Shown here piece after piece: positions 9,626-19,453 of a DNA stretch of 43,182 bases. The DNA lies in NCBI GenBank assembly GCA_024279685.1, contig JAJRRI010000076.1:1-43182 (forward strand). Reading direction: 5' to 3'. This DNA comes from Verrucomicrobiota bacterium (GTDB lineage: Bacteria > Verrucomicrobiota > Kiritimatiellia > Kiritimatiellales > Pontiellaceae). The notes below the pieces were generated by a model that did no database searches, was not told where the DNA came from, and saw only the letters and a program-made list of their open reading frames with translations. Numbering within the stretch: position 1 is the first letter of the stretch; each line of letters begins with the position of its first letter. The translations under genes were made by a program, and so were the position numbers.

Positions 9626-11035
9626 ATGCAGGAGGCCACCACAACTCAGCTTATTCACCAGGTCTCCGAGGCCTCCGCCCATAACATCACGCATATGATG
9701 ATGCTTCTGGTTCTTCAGTTAGCCATCATTATTATTGTTGCCAAGATCGGTGGCTATTTGTTCCAGCGCCTCCTTAAAATGCCGTCCGTACTGGGCGAAC
9801 TGGCCTCGGGTATGATCATCGGCCCCTATGCGTTGGGCGGAAAAATAGTCTTGCCCGGAATGGGGTTTTTATTTACGGAGCATGCTGGATTCGCCGCTTC
9901 GGCAGAGCTGTATGGCATCGCCACGCTCGCCTCGATTGTTCTATTGTTTCTTGCGGGGCTTGAAACCGACCTCGCCGCATTTCTCCGCTACTCCGTGGTC
10001 GGCTCGTTTGTGGGCCTCGGCGGGCTCATTTCCGCGTTTGTGTTGGGTGATTTTGTTGCCGTCCTATGGCCGGGTAACGGCATCGACTCGTTCATGGATC
10101 CGGCCGCGCTATTTCTCGGTGTGATTTCCGTTGCGACCTCCGTCGGGATCACCGCGCGTATTCTGGCCGAAAAACAGAAAATGTCCTCGCCGGAGGGGGT
10201 TACCATCCTCGCCGGTGCTGTGTTCGACGATGTCTTAGGTATTGTCACTCTCGCCGTTGTGATGGGCATGGCCAAGGTCAGCATGGACGGGGGGGAGGTC
10301 AACTGGGGCGAAATCGGCATCATCGCCGCCAAGGCGATTGGTTTTTTCGTGGTGGTCACCTCTTTGGGTCTTATCTTTGCCCGCAAGATTACGGCGGTGA
10401 TCAAGAAATTTAAATCGACCGAAATTATTGTGGCCATCTGTTTTGGACTGGCTCTCTTGCTCGCTGGACTTGCTGAAATGGCTGGGCTGGCGATGATCAT
10501 CGGGGCCTACATTATGGGACTGGCTCTTTCCCGCACCGACCTCGCCCACGAGATTCAACACCACCTGCAAGGGGTCTACAGTATTCTTGTTCCCATCTTT
10601 TTCTGCGTGATGGGCATGATGGTCGACTTTTCGGTCATGAAACCGATGCTGGTTTTTGGTTTAGTCTATTCGCTACTGGCTATTCTTTCCAAGGTGGTTG
10701 GATGCGGTCTTCCGGCCTATATGATGAAGTTTAATGTACGCGGCTCGCTACGCATTGGTCTCGGTATGCTTCCGCGCGGTGAGGTTGCGTTGATTATCGC
10801 CGGAGTCGGTTTGGCCAGCGGAATCATTGACCAAGGCGTTTTTGGTGTCGCCATCATGATGACCGTCATTACCACGATGCTTGCGCCGCCGCTCCTGGTG
10901 AAATCCTTCGATGGAGGCTCTGGATTACGCAAGGAGATAGAAGGCGTCAGCGACGATATTGAAACCATCGTTCTCGAATTTCCCTCGCGCGACATCACGG
11001 AATTTCTGTTTAACCGCTTTGTCCGCGCCCTGTAA
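9626..11035 (+). CDS. Cation:proton antiporter (CPA2 family)
   Basis: Polytopic membrane protein with LGELASGMIIGPYALG, FLAGLETDL, MLPRGEVALIIAGVG. Confidence 0.88.
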   Translation: MQEATTTQLIHQVSEASAHNITHMMMLLVLQLAIIIIVAKIGGYLFQRLLKMPSVLGELASGMIIGPYALGGKIVLPGMGFLFTEHAGFAASAELYGIATLASIVLLFLAGLETDLAAFLRYSVVGSFVGLGGLISAFVLGDFVAVLWPGNGIDSFMDPAALFLGVISVATSVGITARILAEKQKMSSPEGVTILAGAVFDDVLGIVTLAVVMGMAKVSMDGGEVNWGEIGIIAAKAIGFFVVVTSLGLIFARKITAVIKKFKSTEIIVAICFGLALLLAGLAEMAGLAMIIGAYIMGLALSRTDLAHEIQHHLQGVYSILVPIFFCVMGMMVDFSVMKPMLVFGLVYSLLAILSKVVGCGLPAYMMKFNVRGSLRIGLGMLPRGEVALIIAGVGLASGIIDQGVFGVAIMMTVITTMLAPPLLVKSFDGGSGLRKEIEGVSDDIETIVLEFPSRDITEFLFNRFVRAL

Positions 11036-11050
11036 GCCGAAGAGTTTTTT

Positions 11051-11287
11051 GTGCACCGCCTGCACACAAACACTCCGACCTGCCGCGTGCTTAAGGATGA
11101 TATTGCCTTCACGCTGATTCAAGACGGAGAGACGTTACGGATTCATGTTTCAATCGCCAGCCAGCACGTGGCCCGCATGATCTTGCTCGAAGAGCTACTC
11201 GCCCTCTCCGATCTGCTCGAATCTACCAAGCAAATGAAGGGTCTTGATGAAATGGGTTCCGACCTGATGTCCGGACTTTTTGTTTAA
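11051..11287 (+). CDS. Hypothetical protein (GTG start)
   Basis: 78-aa ORF immediately after the antiporter, same strand. Confidence 0.45.
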   Translation: MHRLHTNTPTCRVLKDDIAFTLIQDGETLRIHVSIASQHVARMILLEELLALSDLLESTKQMKGLDEMGSDLMSGLFV

Positions 11288-11295
11288 GGATCGCC

Positions 11296-11949
11296 CTAGA
11301 AGTTGAGGATCAGGGCGGTTAGGATTTGGTTAATATTTTTCCACTCGGCGGGGCCGCGGACGGCGATCCAGCGGTAGCCCAGCCGTAGTTTTACCGATCT
11401 CGTGGTGGTATAGTAGAGTCCGCCGGTTAGCCAGTTCTTTTCGATCCGTGCACTATTCTTTCCGTAGAAAAACTCTTCTTCAAAATAGGGTTTGATATCG
11501 AAGGGCAGTATCGCCCAAGGGAGCTCGGCACGGGTGCGGTTGCGCAAGCGGAGGTCGTCTTTCTTGGCCCATGAATAATCACGAAACTCAATGCGGCTTC
11601 GATTAGACAGACGGATGTCTTCAATCGAGCCGAACCCGGTTAGGTTGATCAGCGGGCGTTGTTCCGTTAACCAGTCATCGGCCGGTTTCACCTTCGCCTC
11701 ACGGTAGGCCGCTTCGATGCGCCAGGCGGGGTGAAACGTGTAGCCGATGCCGAAATCGACATAGCCGAAGAAGCCGTCGCTGAAATCGTTCCATAACACG
11801 GCCTGTGCGCTGGAATAGACCGACCACTTTGCGCTCAGCGTCGCACGGACAACGAGATCGTGCGTGGTGCCCCAGTCGAGACTTTTTGCGCCTGCGGGGA
11901 AGGGGAGAATAAGCGTTAAGGCAAGTGCGGCGAGCCGGAGTCTACACAT
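11296..11949 (-). CDS. DUF2490-like outer membrane beta-barrel protein
   Basis: Signal peptide, RNRTRAELP/NRSRIEFRDY strands typical of the family, C-terminal aromatic residue. Confidence 0.65.
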   Translation of the reverse strand: MCRLRLAALALTLILPFPAGAKSLDWGTTHDLVVRATLSAKWSVYSSAQAVLWNDFSDGFFGYVDFGIGYTFHPAWRIEAAYREAKVKPADDWLTEQRPLINLTGFGSIEDIRLSNRSRIEFRDYSWAKKDDLRLRNRTRAELPWAILPFDIKPYFEEEFFYGKNSARIEKNWLTGGLYYTTTRSVKLRLGYRWIAVRGPAEWKNINQILTALILNF

Positions 11950-12562
11950 GGGTTTCGAGGCCCTTAATCAACGCGTCCGAACCTGCGCCACAGGAGATCA
12001 CCGAGCGCATGGCATCCTCTACCGAAACGTTGACGGGGTGAACATATTTTTGATCGAGGTGATAGATGAAGCCGGAGGTGGGGTTCGGTCCTGTCGGAAC
12101 AAATACGGTGATCGTGTCGTTATCATGCCGGTCGGTGATGAAGGCCGTGACCTGGGTGTCGTTCTCGAAAATCTGTACCAACGCCACCGAGGAGAAGGGC
12201 GATGTTTTCATGCCGAGAAACTGGTTTACGGTTTCTTTGATCATTTTATAGCCCGGCGCCTTGCTCAGTAGGCTACGTTCGAAGCCGTCGTAAATCCAAC
12301 GACCGATACGCGTTTTTACGAACAGTCCGACGGCGAAGAAACTTAGGATAATCACGGATAGAACAATCATCATGGCGATTAGATCCTCGTATTGCTCCGG
12401 AAAATTAATCCAGCTCACCACTAGATTCGTGAGCGGCTTGATTCCATCCCCCACCTTCCCGAAGAGCCATTTAAAGGCAAGGCTCAGAATAATAGCGGGT
12501 AAAATGACGATGACTCCGCCGAGTAGCGTCGTCCTGAAAAAGTTTTTAGTACGAGTCAACAT
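11942..12562 (-). CDS. DUF502 family membrane protein
   Basis: LLGGVIVILPAIILSLAFKWLFG, two TMs, FVPTGPNPTSGFIYHL motif. Confidence 0.85.
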   Translation of the reverse strand: MLTRTKNFFRTTLLGGVIVILPAIILSLAFKWLFGKVGDGIKPLTNLVVSWINFPEQYEDLIAMMIVLSVIILSFFAVGLFVKTRIGRWIYDGFERSLLSKAPGYKMIKETVNQFLGMKTSPFSSVALVQIFENDTQVTAFITDRHDNDTITVFVPTGPNPTSGFIYHLDQKYVHPVNVSVEDAMRSVISCGAGSDALIKGLETHV

Positions 12563-13221
12563 GGGGCGTATGATATGGGGGCTATGAATCGTGATCGAGA
12601 AGAATAAGCCGTTTGATTTTTTTTAGGTATGCATATTGCGTAACTCGGGACGGGTACTCGAAGGAGGGGTAGGATGTATTTTTCGCCTTCGACGGTAATC
12701 CCCAAAGCCACGATGGCGCAGGGGCATTGCTCAGGAAGCGGTTTTTTTTGAGTGTTAAAAGTTGAGTGTAGTCCCCTCGTCTGGCCGATAGGCTGGATCT
12801 TTTTACACCCCATAAAAAGGAGGCCACACGATGGATAACGCTTGCCCCCGATTTTTAGACTACAGGCTTAAGTAGATTCTGCGTCCTTAAAACAGGAAAA
12901 AGGACGAATGCAGATAGGAAGAAAACGAAGAATATTTACGGATAGTTTGTAACCCATGTCCCACGTCAGACAGGGGTATAAAAACATTGGCTGAACGGGC
13001 TCCGAATATCAGGGTCACCCGCCATAGCATTTTAACAGCTTTACGATCTATCTTATCTCTCAAGTGTTAGTATCCCTGCCTGCACATGCAGGTATTGGGT
13101 TAAAGCGGGGCGCTTATGACGAGCACGAGACCTCTATTTTTCTTCTAGCTAGCATTTATTTTCTAAACGGTGCGTTGGCTTGAGCTACGGCATTTATCCT
13201 ATTGGAAGGGGTATAGACGAA

Positions 13222-13332
13222 ATGATGAAAATCATACTGGCCTGCATGGGGGGATGCTTTGCAATCGGTGCGGTACTTTCTTTTTCACGAGTCTTGATTG
13301 AATTCCAAAGGGCTAAAAATAAGTTAAATTAA
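13222..13332 (+). CDS. Possible 36-aa membrane peptide
   Basis: ATG ORF encoding MMKIILACMGGCFAIGAVLSFSRVLIEFQRAKNKLN, followed by a hairpin and T-run. Confidence 0.35.
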   Translation: MMKIILACMGGCFAIGAVLSFSRVLIEFQRAKNKLN

Positions 13333-13365
13333 CCGCACTTCGAACGAGATTCTCGTGCGGTGTTT

Positions 13366-14322
13366 TTAGTGGAGTTCCTGCCAGAAGCCGTCCGGTTCTT
13401 GGCCAATGCGCCAGTAGGCCGTGCCGCGAATCGGGTGTTGGGCGTAGAGGGCGAGCTTGGCCTTCAGCGATTGGACGGTTTCGTAGTGGACATTGATGGT
13501 GACGGTCTCGGTGAAGGAGTAGCTTCCGCCCGTCTCGGGCTCCCACGTAGAGGTCAGGCTCTTTTTTAGCAGCTCTTTCACGACCTCGGAGTTTTTATAG
13601 GCCCGCGCGAGAGTAGGAGTTTGCCAGCCGCGGCCGTAAAGGGGGATGCCCATGATGAGCTTATCGGGGGGGATGGTGGAAAGTGCGTAGGCATAGATTT
13701 TCTTGCACCAGGGTAACGAGGCAATTGGACCGGGGCCGCCGCCGCGATAGTGCTCATCGTAGGCCATGATGATCACGCGGTCGGCGATCATACCGATGAA
13801 GGGGTAATCGAAGGCATCGTTAGGGTTTTTCTGTTTATGCCCAGCCCATCGCGCCATGACGGCCACGCTGAAGAGTTTGTCTTTGGGTAGAGCTTTTTTG
13901 ACGGCGGTAAGAAAGTTAAGGAAGGCGGTTCCATCTTCTTTTCCAATACTTTCAAAGTCGATCTGGATGCCGTCAAAAGGGGCTGAACGTTCTACAATAT
14001 CAGTAACAATCCGCTGGTGGAAGGGGAGCTCGGGGTTGAGATAGATATGCGCCAGCGTCGAATTCCAGGGAATGGTAATCACGAGGTGGTAGCGGGTGTC
14101 GGCGTGCGCACCAGGGAGGGCGGGGGGACGCAGGTGGCCGCCCTGGAGATGGCCGTCGCCATCGACCTTCGCGCTGAAGCAGGCGACATCGGTGATGGGC
14201 GATTGGGCGGGAAAGAACTGCTCTTCTCCTTTCATGAGATAGGCCCATGTTTCGGGAGTCGGGGCGGCGTGGCTATACGTTGTGGAGAAGCTCAGTAGGA
14301 GTACGCTAATAATAATTTTCAT
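13366..14322 (-). CDS. Glycoside hydrolase family 18-like secreted protein
   Basis: Signal peptide; DGIQIDFESIG catalytic motif; IMGIPLYGRGW. Confidence 0.8.
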   Translation of the reverse strand: MKIIISVLLLSFSTTYSHAAPTPETWAYLMKGEEQFFPAQSPITDVACFSAKVDGDGHLQGGHLRPPALPGAHADTRYHLVITIPWNSTLAHIYLNPELPFHQRIVTDIVERSAPFDGIQIDFESIGKEDGTAFLNFLTAVKKALPKDKLFSVAVMARWAGHKQKNPNDAFDYPFIGMIADRVIIMAYDEHYRGGGPGPIASLPWCKKIYAYALSTIPPDKLIMGIPLYGRGWQTPTLARAYKNSEVVKELLKKSLTSTWEPETGGSYSFTETVTINVHYETVQSLKAKLALYAQHPIRGTAYWRIGQEPDGFWQELH

Positions 14323-14425
14323 AGCCGCTCACGGTAGATGGAGGTGGGGAGCCTGTCAAGAATGAGCGCGGATTATGCCGTTCTATCCCTGCATTTTGTT
14401 AGACTCATTTTTTTGGAGAATTTTG

Positions 14426-15664
14426 ATGCCCTATAAAAACCAATTGATCCTCTTTACGCGTTTTCCAACGCCGGGGAAAACGAAGACCCGTTTGATCCCG
14501 CACCTGGGCGCGGAGAGAGCGGCGCAACTGCAAAAGGAAATGACGGGATACACCGTCCGGCAAGCGCGAAAAAGCGGGTCAGAAGTCGAAATTCGCTTTA
14601 CGGGCAGTTCGTTGGAGCAGATGCGTGATTGGCTCGGCGAAGATCTTCACTATGCCGAGCAGGGGCCGGGCGACCTTGGCGAGCGGATGGAAAGAGCCTT
14701 TGCCGATCATTTTTCCGCGGGGGCCGAACGGGTGGTCGTCATCGGATCCGATTGCCCTGCGAATGATGGCGAACATATGGAAAAGGCGTTCCGAGAATTG
14801 GAAGGTTCCGAGTGTGTAATAGGTCCGGCAAACGATGGCGGCTACTATCTGATTGGCCTGAATGCACCTGCGCCGTATTTATTCCAAGGGATGAGCTGGG
14901 GCGACGAACAGGTCTTTGAGCAAACGATGAATGCAGCCTCTGCGCTGATCGTTTCAAAATTGAAGCCTCTCAATGATGTCGATCTTTTCGATGATATTCC
15001 ACCGCGAATCTCCGTCGTCATCCCCACGCTTAATGAGATGGAGACGTTGCCTAAAACGCTAGAAAAAGTGAACGAGGGGTTTAATATTGAGGTATCGGTT
15101 GTGGATGGCGGAAGTACGGATGGAACGTGCTCGATCATCCCTGAGGGTCTGGAATGCCTTGATGGTCGTGCGGCCCAGCAGAATAGGGGAGCCGCCTCCG
15201 CGACCGGTGAAATTTTAGTATTCCTTCATGCCGATACCGAGCTGCCGGACGGCTGGGATTGGATCGTCCGGGATGCACTGTCCGATCCATCCGTGGCTGC
15301 TGGAGCCTTTTCATTTAAAATCGCCGGCGATTTTTTGGGGCAAAAGTTTGTCGAAAACAGCACCAACTGGCGTTCCAAAAAAATCGGATTGCCGTATGGC
15401 GATCAAGGCTTATTTCTTTGCCGAGAAACCTTTGATAGGGCGGGCGGGTTCCCGGACCTACCCATCATGGAAGACTATGCCTTTGTCCGCACCCTCCGCC
15501 GTTACGGGAAAATCGTAACCGTTCCGCATCCCGTCATAACCTCCGGCCGACGCTGGCAGCAGCATGGGGTGTTCAAGGTGACCGTGGTGAATAAACTCAT
15601 GATCCTCGGCTACCACCTCGGTCTTTCGCCGGAGCGTCTGGCGAGGTTTTATCGTAAGCGTTAA
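14426..15664 (+). CDS. Fusion glycosyltransferase: N-terminal DUF2064 (TIGR04282-like) plus C-terminal GT2 (TIGR04283-like)
   Basis: LFTRFPTPGKTKTRLIP...GSDCP...GPANDGGYYLIGL, then ISVVIPTLNEMETLPKTL...VVDGGSTDGT...FLHADTELP; preferred start at internal ATG 14426. Confidence 0.88.
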   Translation: MPYKNQLILFTRFPTPGKTKTRLIPHLGAERAAQLQKEMTGYTVRQARKSGSEVEIRFTGSSLEQMRDWLGEDLHYAEQGPGDLGERMERAFADHFSAGAERVVVIGSDCPANDGEHMEKAFRELEGSECVIGPANDGGYYLIGLNAPAPYLFQGMSWGDEQVFEQTMNAASALIVSKLKPLNDVDLFDDIPPRISVVIPTLNEMETLPKTLEKVNEGFNIEVSVVDGGSTDGTCSIIPEGLECLDGRAAQQNRGAASATGEILVFLHADTELPDGWDWIVRDALSDPSVAAGAFSFKIAGDFLGQKFVENSTNWRSKKIGLPYGDQGLFLCRETFDRAGGFPDLPIMEDYAFVRTLRRYGKIVTVPHPVITSGRRWQQHGVFKVTVVNKLMILGYHLGLSPERLARFYRKR

Positions 15665-15675
15665 TCGAACGTTTA
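15613..15675 (+). repeat. 63-bp direct repeat, left copy (GT2 3' end through downstream junction)
   Basis: 61/63 identical to 17403-17465. Confidence 0.92.
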
Positions 15676-15688
15676 ATTAGTCGATGTT

Positions 15689-15711
15689 GCCGAGGGGGAG
15701 TATCCCTCGGC
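15689..15711. other. Perfect 8-bp hairpin GCCGAGGG/CCCTCGGC just inside the left repeat
   Basis: Seen directly in sequence. Confidence 0.5.
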
Positions 15712-15831
15712 GGGTACGAATTATGTTCATTTGAATCTAATGTGGGCAAAGGTTCGGAGAGATTGGTGTTTTGGAATCCCCCTCCAAATTGGGGGGGTAA
15801 GGAACTTTCAAAATAGGGATGATTACAAGTT

Positions 15832-16938
15832 TCAATACGTATCGAATTGGTTGTTGTCGGATTTAAGCAGAGTCATGAGTTTGGGGTGGACAAATATTTT
15901 TTCTCGGCCGAGTGTTATTTCACGTACCACGCCAATTTCACATAATTTATGTAGGTAGATGGATGCCATTTGACGCTTTGCGATACCAGCATCAGTTAAA
16001 TTAAAAATTCGTGAGTAGGGTTGGGTAAAGATCAGTTCAACAAGCTCATAACTGTAGATAGAGGGAAGTTCCTTCTTAACGTGATCACAGGTATGATGTA
16101 GAAGATCGCGTATAGATCGGATTTTAGAGGAGGTCCATTTAGCAGTATCTTCAATGGCATCGAGCATATAAAGAATCCACTCTTCCCATTCTCCCATTTC
16201 CGTCACGCCACGTAATCGATTATAATACTCTACTTTAGTTTGGAGAATATAACGGCTCAAGTAGAGCACCGGGATCTCTAACAAGTCCTCTTGAATTAAA
16301 TAGAGAAGATTCAGGATCCTCCCTGTTCTTCCGTTCCCATCAGAAAAGGGATGAATGGCCTCGAACTGGTAGTGCATGATTGCGAGACGAATTAAGGGAT
16401 CAATGTCTAATGTGTTGTCATTTAAAAAGATTTCCCAGTTCGCAAGCTTATCGTTAATAAGATCGATTCCTTCGGGAGGGGTGTAGATTACTTCATAGGT
16501 TTCCTTATTTGCAATTTTGGTTCCCGAGGTGCTGCGAACCCCAAGGTCGGTGTTTCGAACTGTTTGGCAGACCTTGATTGCCGTTGCAGAGCACAATGGT
16601 TTTTTCTTCAGGTGAGTAAAGCCTTCGTAGAGAGCTCGGCGATAGCGCAGGGTTTCTTTGATTGTTGAGTTATGAGCATCCTTTTCATTTCCTGCATATT
16701 GGAATAATTCATCGGTTGTGGTGACAATATTTTCTATTTCCGAACTTAATTGTGCTTCTAGCAATGGGATCGTGTTAATTAGTACGGCTTGATTTTGAAT
16801 GAGCTCACCAGCCTGTTTAAGTTCTGCTAATGCCCGTGATGACGTAATGGCTTTCCGCAGAATACTCGTGGTCTCAATATCCTTCTTGGGTGGCAGTGGT
16901 GGCAAATCATTGTAGGGGGTATTTCTATTAAAACTCAT
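15832..16938 (-). CDS. Fic family protein (AMPylase-like), N-terminal inhibitory motif
   Basis: HPFSDGNGRTGR Fic motif; N-terminal SSEIEN fits the (S/T)xxxE(G/N) inhibitory motif; likely start ATG at 16938 with AGGA upstream. Confidence 0.9.
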   Translation of the reverse strand: MSFNRNTPYNDLPPLPPKKDIETTSILRKAITSSRALAELKQAGELIQNQAVLINTIPLLEAQLSSEIENIVTTTDELFQYAGNEKDAHNSTIKETLRYRRALYEGFTHLKKKPLCSATAIKVCQTVRNTDLGVRSTSGTKIANKETYEVIYTPPEGIDLINDKLANWEIFLNDNTLDIDPLIRLAIMHYQFEAIHPFSDGNGRTGRILNLLYLIQEDLLEIPVLYLSRYILQTKVEYYNRLRGVTEMGEWEEWILYMLDAIEDTAKWTSSKIRSIRDLLHHTCDHVKKELPSIYSYELVELIFTQPYSRIFNLTDAGIAKRQMASIYLHKLCEIGVVREITLGREKIFVHPKLMTLLKSDNNQFDTY

Positions 16939-17402
16939 ATTTATTATCCTATTTGCATATGGGAAAATCATAGATTGATCAAATGAATATCCAAAGGCTA
17001 TATGTCGATTATTTTTTAATTTATAAATATGTTTTTCCGATGTGCCCATCGAATCGACATATTCGACTGATATATCGAGGAATTAAGGTAATTTAAATAC
17101 ATCACTAGATGTGCTACTTAACTAGTTTATACCTCCACTATATGTGGTATATTGGTTTTTATGTAAGCGGAGTTAGCTTCGAATTTACAGAGGAACCGGA
17201 CCCGCCGGTGAGCTATTCTCATGTTGTTTATTGCCTTCGCCAGATCAAGCCTTGCTTCGCGTGTAGTACTTTATTTCACCACCCTTTCCGGCATTACGCA
17301 CCGTGCATGCCGAGTATCTGCTCGATCGTACTGCCGCACCCTCGAATATGGGTACGATATTCTTGATCGTCTTCTGAGAGATTTACGCCTTAAAACTCCG
17401 CC

Positions 17403-17465
17403 CCACCTCGGTCTTTCGCCGGAGCGTCTGGCGAGGTTTTATCGCAAGCGTTAATCGAACATTTA
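17403..17465 (+). repeat. 63-bp direct repeat, right copy, ending at the agcS stop codon
   Basis: 61/63 identical to 15613-15675. Confidence 0.92.
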
Positions 17466-18884
17466 TGACTTTTTAAACGCGCCACTTTTCAAGCGAGCGT
17501 AGTAGCTTTTGGTTTCACGGGCGACGACCCCGGAGAGTAGAATTAGGCCGATGAGGTTGGGGATGGCCATGAGTGCGTTAAAGATGTCGGCCATGGTCCA
17601 GATCACGCGTAGGCCGCCAACGGCTCCGATGGTGATGCAACCGACGTAGACCCAGCGATAGAGGGGGATAGCCTTTTCGCCGAAGAGGAATCCGGCGCAG
17701 CGGTCGCCGTAATACGACCAGGCAATCAGCGTGGAGTAGGCGAAGAAGACCAGGCCGAAGCCCACGAGATATTGGCCGTATCCAAACAGACCCTTTTCAA
17801 AGGCGTATGCCGTCATTGCCCCCCCATCATGTTCGCTCAGGTTTGCGCCGGTCACGAGGATCACCAGTGCGGTCATGGTGCAGATGATCAGCGTGTCGAT
17901 GAAGGGGCCGAGCATGGCGACGATGCCTTCGCGCACCGGCTCGTTGGTTTTGACCGCGGCGTGGGCGATCGGAGCCGATCCAAGTCCGGATTCGTTGGAA
18001 AAAACACCGCGTGCCACGCCGAAGCGGATGGCTTGAGAAACGGCGATCCCTGCCACGCCACCGCCTGCGGCGAAGGGCGTGAAGGCGTGGGTGACGATTT
18101 GGGCCAGTGCGGCGGGGATGGCTTCGATATAGAGGATTAAAATAGTCACTGCGCCGATGACATAGAACGAACACATGAACGGAACAATCACCCCCGCGAC
18201 GTTGGCGATGCGCTTAATGCCGCCGAGGATCACGATGCCTGTTAGGAATGAAAGGGTGAGTCCGGTGGCGAGGCTCATCCAAGAAATGGTAAAGCCTTCC
18301 CAGAGGGCGAAGCCTCCGGCGTGTGCGGCTTCCGGCAGGAGGTAGCCGAGTCCGCCGACGACCGAGTTGGCCTGAACCATATTGCCAATTCCGAAGGAGG
18401 CTATCATGCCGAACAAGGCAAACGAGCCGCCGAGAAATGCACCGAGTTTTTTATTTTTCAACCCCAACGAAAGAAAATACATCGGCCCGCCGCTGGCCGA
18501 TCCATCGTCATGGATCTTACGGTATTTCACCGCCAGCGTGCAGGAGGTAAATTTGGTGGCCATGCCGATGAGTGCCGTAACCCACATCCAAAAAACCGCG
18601 CCGGGTCCGCCGAGTGCGATGGCGGTTGCGACTCCGGCAATGTTCCCCGTCCCGATCGTAGCGGAGAGAGCAGTGGCGAGGGCCTTGAAGTGGGAGATGT
18701 CGCCGCTTTCTTCGGCTTGATCGTACTTCCCCATGACGCAGGCTATGGCATGGCCAAGCAGGCGAATTTGAATAAAGAGCAGTCGTACGGTGAGGAATAA
18801 GCCGGTTCCGACGAGCAGTCCAATGGTGCTCCAGCCCCATACCATTTTATTGGTCGCGTCCAGTAATTCGTTCAGCCATTCCAT
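17463..18884 (-). CDS. agcS: Sodium:alanine symporter family protein
   Basis: GTGNIAGVATAIALGGPGAVFWMW and NESGLGSAPIAHAA motifs. Confidence 0.92.
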   Translation of the reverse strand: MEWLNELLDATNKMVWGWSTIGLLVGTGLFLTVRLLFIQIRLLGHAIACVMGKYDQAEESGDISHFKALATALSATIGTGNIAGVATAIALGGPGAVFWMWVTALIGMATKFTSCTLAVKYRKIHDDGSASGGPMYFLSLGLKNKKLGAFLGGSFALFGMIASFGIGNMVQANSVVGGLGYLLPEAAHAGGFALWEGFTISWMSLATGLTLSFLTGIVILGGIKRIANVAGVIVPFMCSFYVIGAVTILILYIEAIPAALAQIVTHAFTPFAAGGGVAGIAVSQAIRFGVARGVFSNESGLGSAPIAHAAVKTNEPVREGIVAMLGPFIDTLIICTMTALVILVTGANLSEHDGGAMTAYAFEKGLFGYGQYLVGFGLVFFAYSTLIAWSYYGDRCAGFLFGEKAIPLYRWVYVGCITIGAVGGLRVIWTMADIFNALMAIPNLIGLILLSGVVARETKSYYARLKSGAFKKS

Positions 18885-18954
18885 ATCTAGCCCCCTTCAA
18901 GAAGGAGGGCAGAGTAAGGGAAAGCATAGAGGACTACAAACCTCCCCATAAAAA

Positions 18955-18978
18955 ACTCCGGGCGATACCGCTCGGAGT
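18955..18978 (-). terminator. Terminator of the small secreted protein gene 19007-19258
   Basis: ACTCCG...CGGAGT stem followed by T-run on the minus strand. Confidence 0.6.
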
Positions 18979-19006
18979 CGTCAAGTCCACGAGCGACCTG
19001 CTCTTT

Positions 19007-19258
19007 TTATTTTTTGCGAGGCTTGGCCTTGGGTTTATCGCACTGCTTACAGATTTTATATCCGGCCTTTTGGGCTTCGGTTTCCGAATTGAAAGCTTCG
19101 GTAGATCCCTTGGCGGCGTAGTGCTTACAGGCGGGTTTATGGTAGATCTTGCTACTTTTATTTCCTTTGACCGCCGCACCGTCGGCAAAGACCATGCTGG
19201 CCCCAACCAATGCAGTAGCCACGAAAAGTTTCAGTACACTTCTTTTTTTCATTCCCAA
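19007..19258 (-). CDS. Small secreted protein with Ada-like metal-binding Cys/His motif
   Basis: Signal peptide; SSKIYHKPACKHYAAKGSTEAFNSETEAQKAGYKICKQC. Confidence 0.7.
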   Translation of the reverse strand: MGMKKRSVLKLFVATALVGASMVFADGAAVKGNKSSKIYHKPACKHYAAKGSTEAFNSETEAQKAGYKICKQCDKPKAKPRKK

Positions 19259-19453
19259 TCTCCTTTGGATTAACGGGCGGCGCCTTTACCGCACACCTAG
19301 AAGGGATACGGTAAAGGGAATGAGTACGCAAATAAAAACAAAGAATATGTTATGATTTTCCAATCACACAATCCTTAAAGAAGTCTTCATTTTTGTTTAG
19401 CGGGCAGGCGCGTTGCCGCACGTTAACTTTTCCTCGGTTCACCGAGCGAGCCA

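Noticed and set aside
12556-12827. Minus-strand ORFs of 81-85 aa upstream of the DUF502 gene
   Set aside because: No motifs, overlapping alternative frames, composition not clearly coding.
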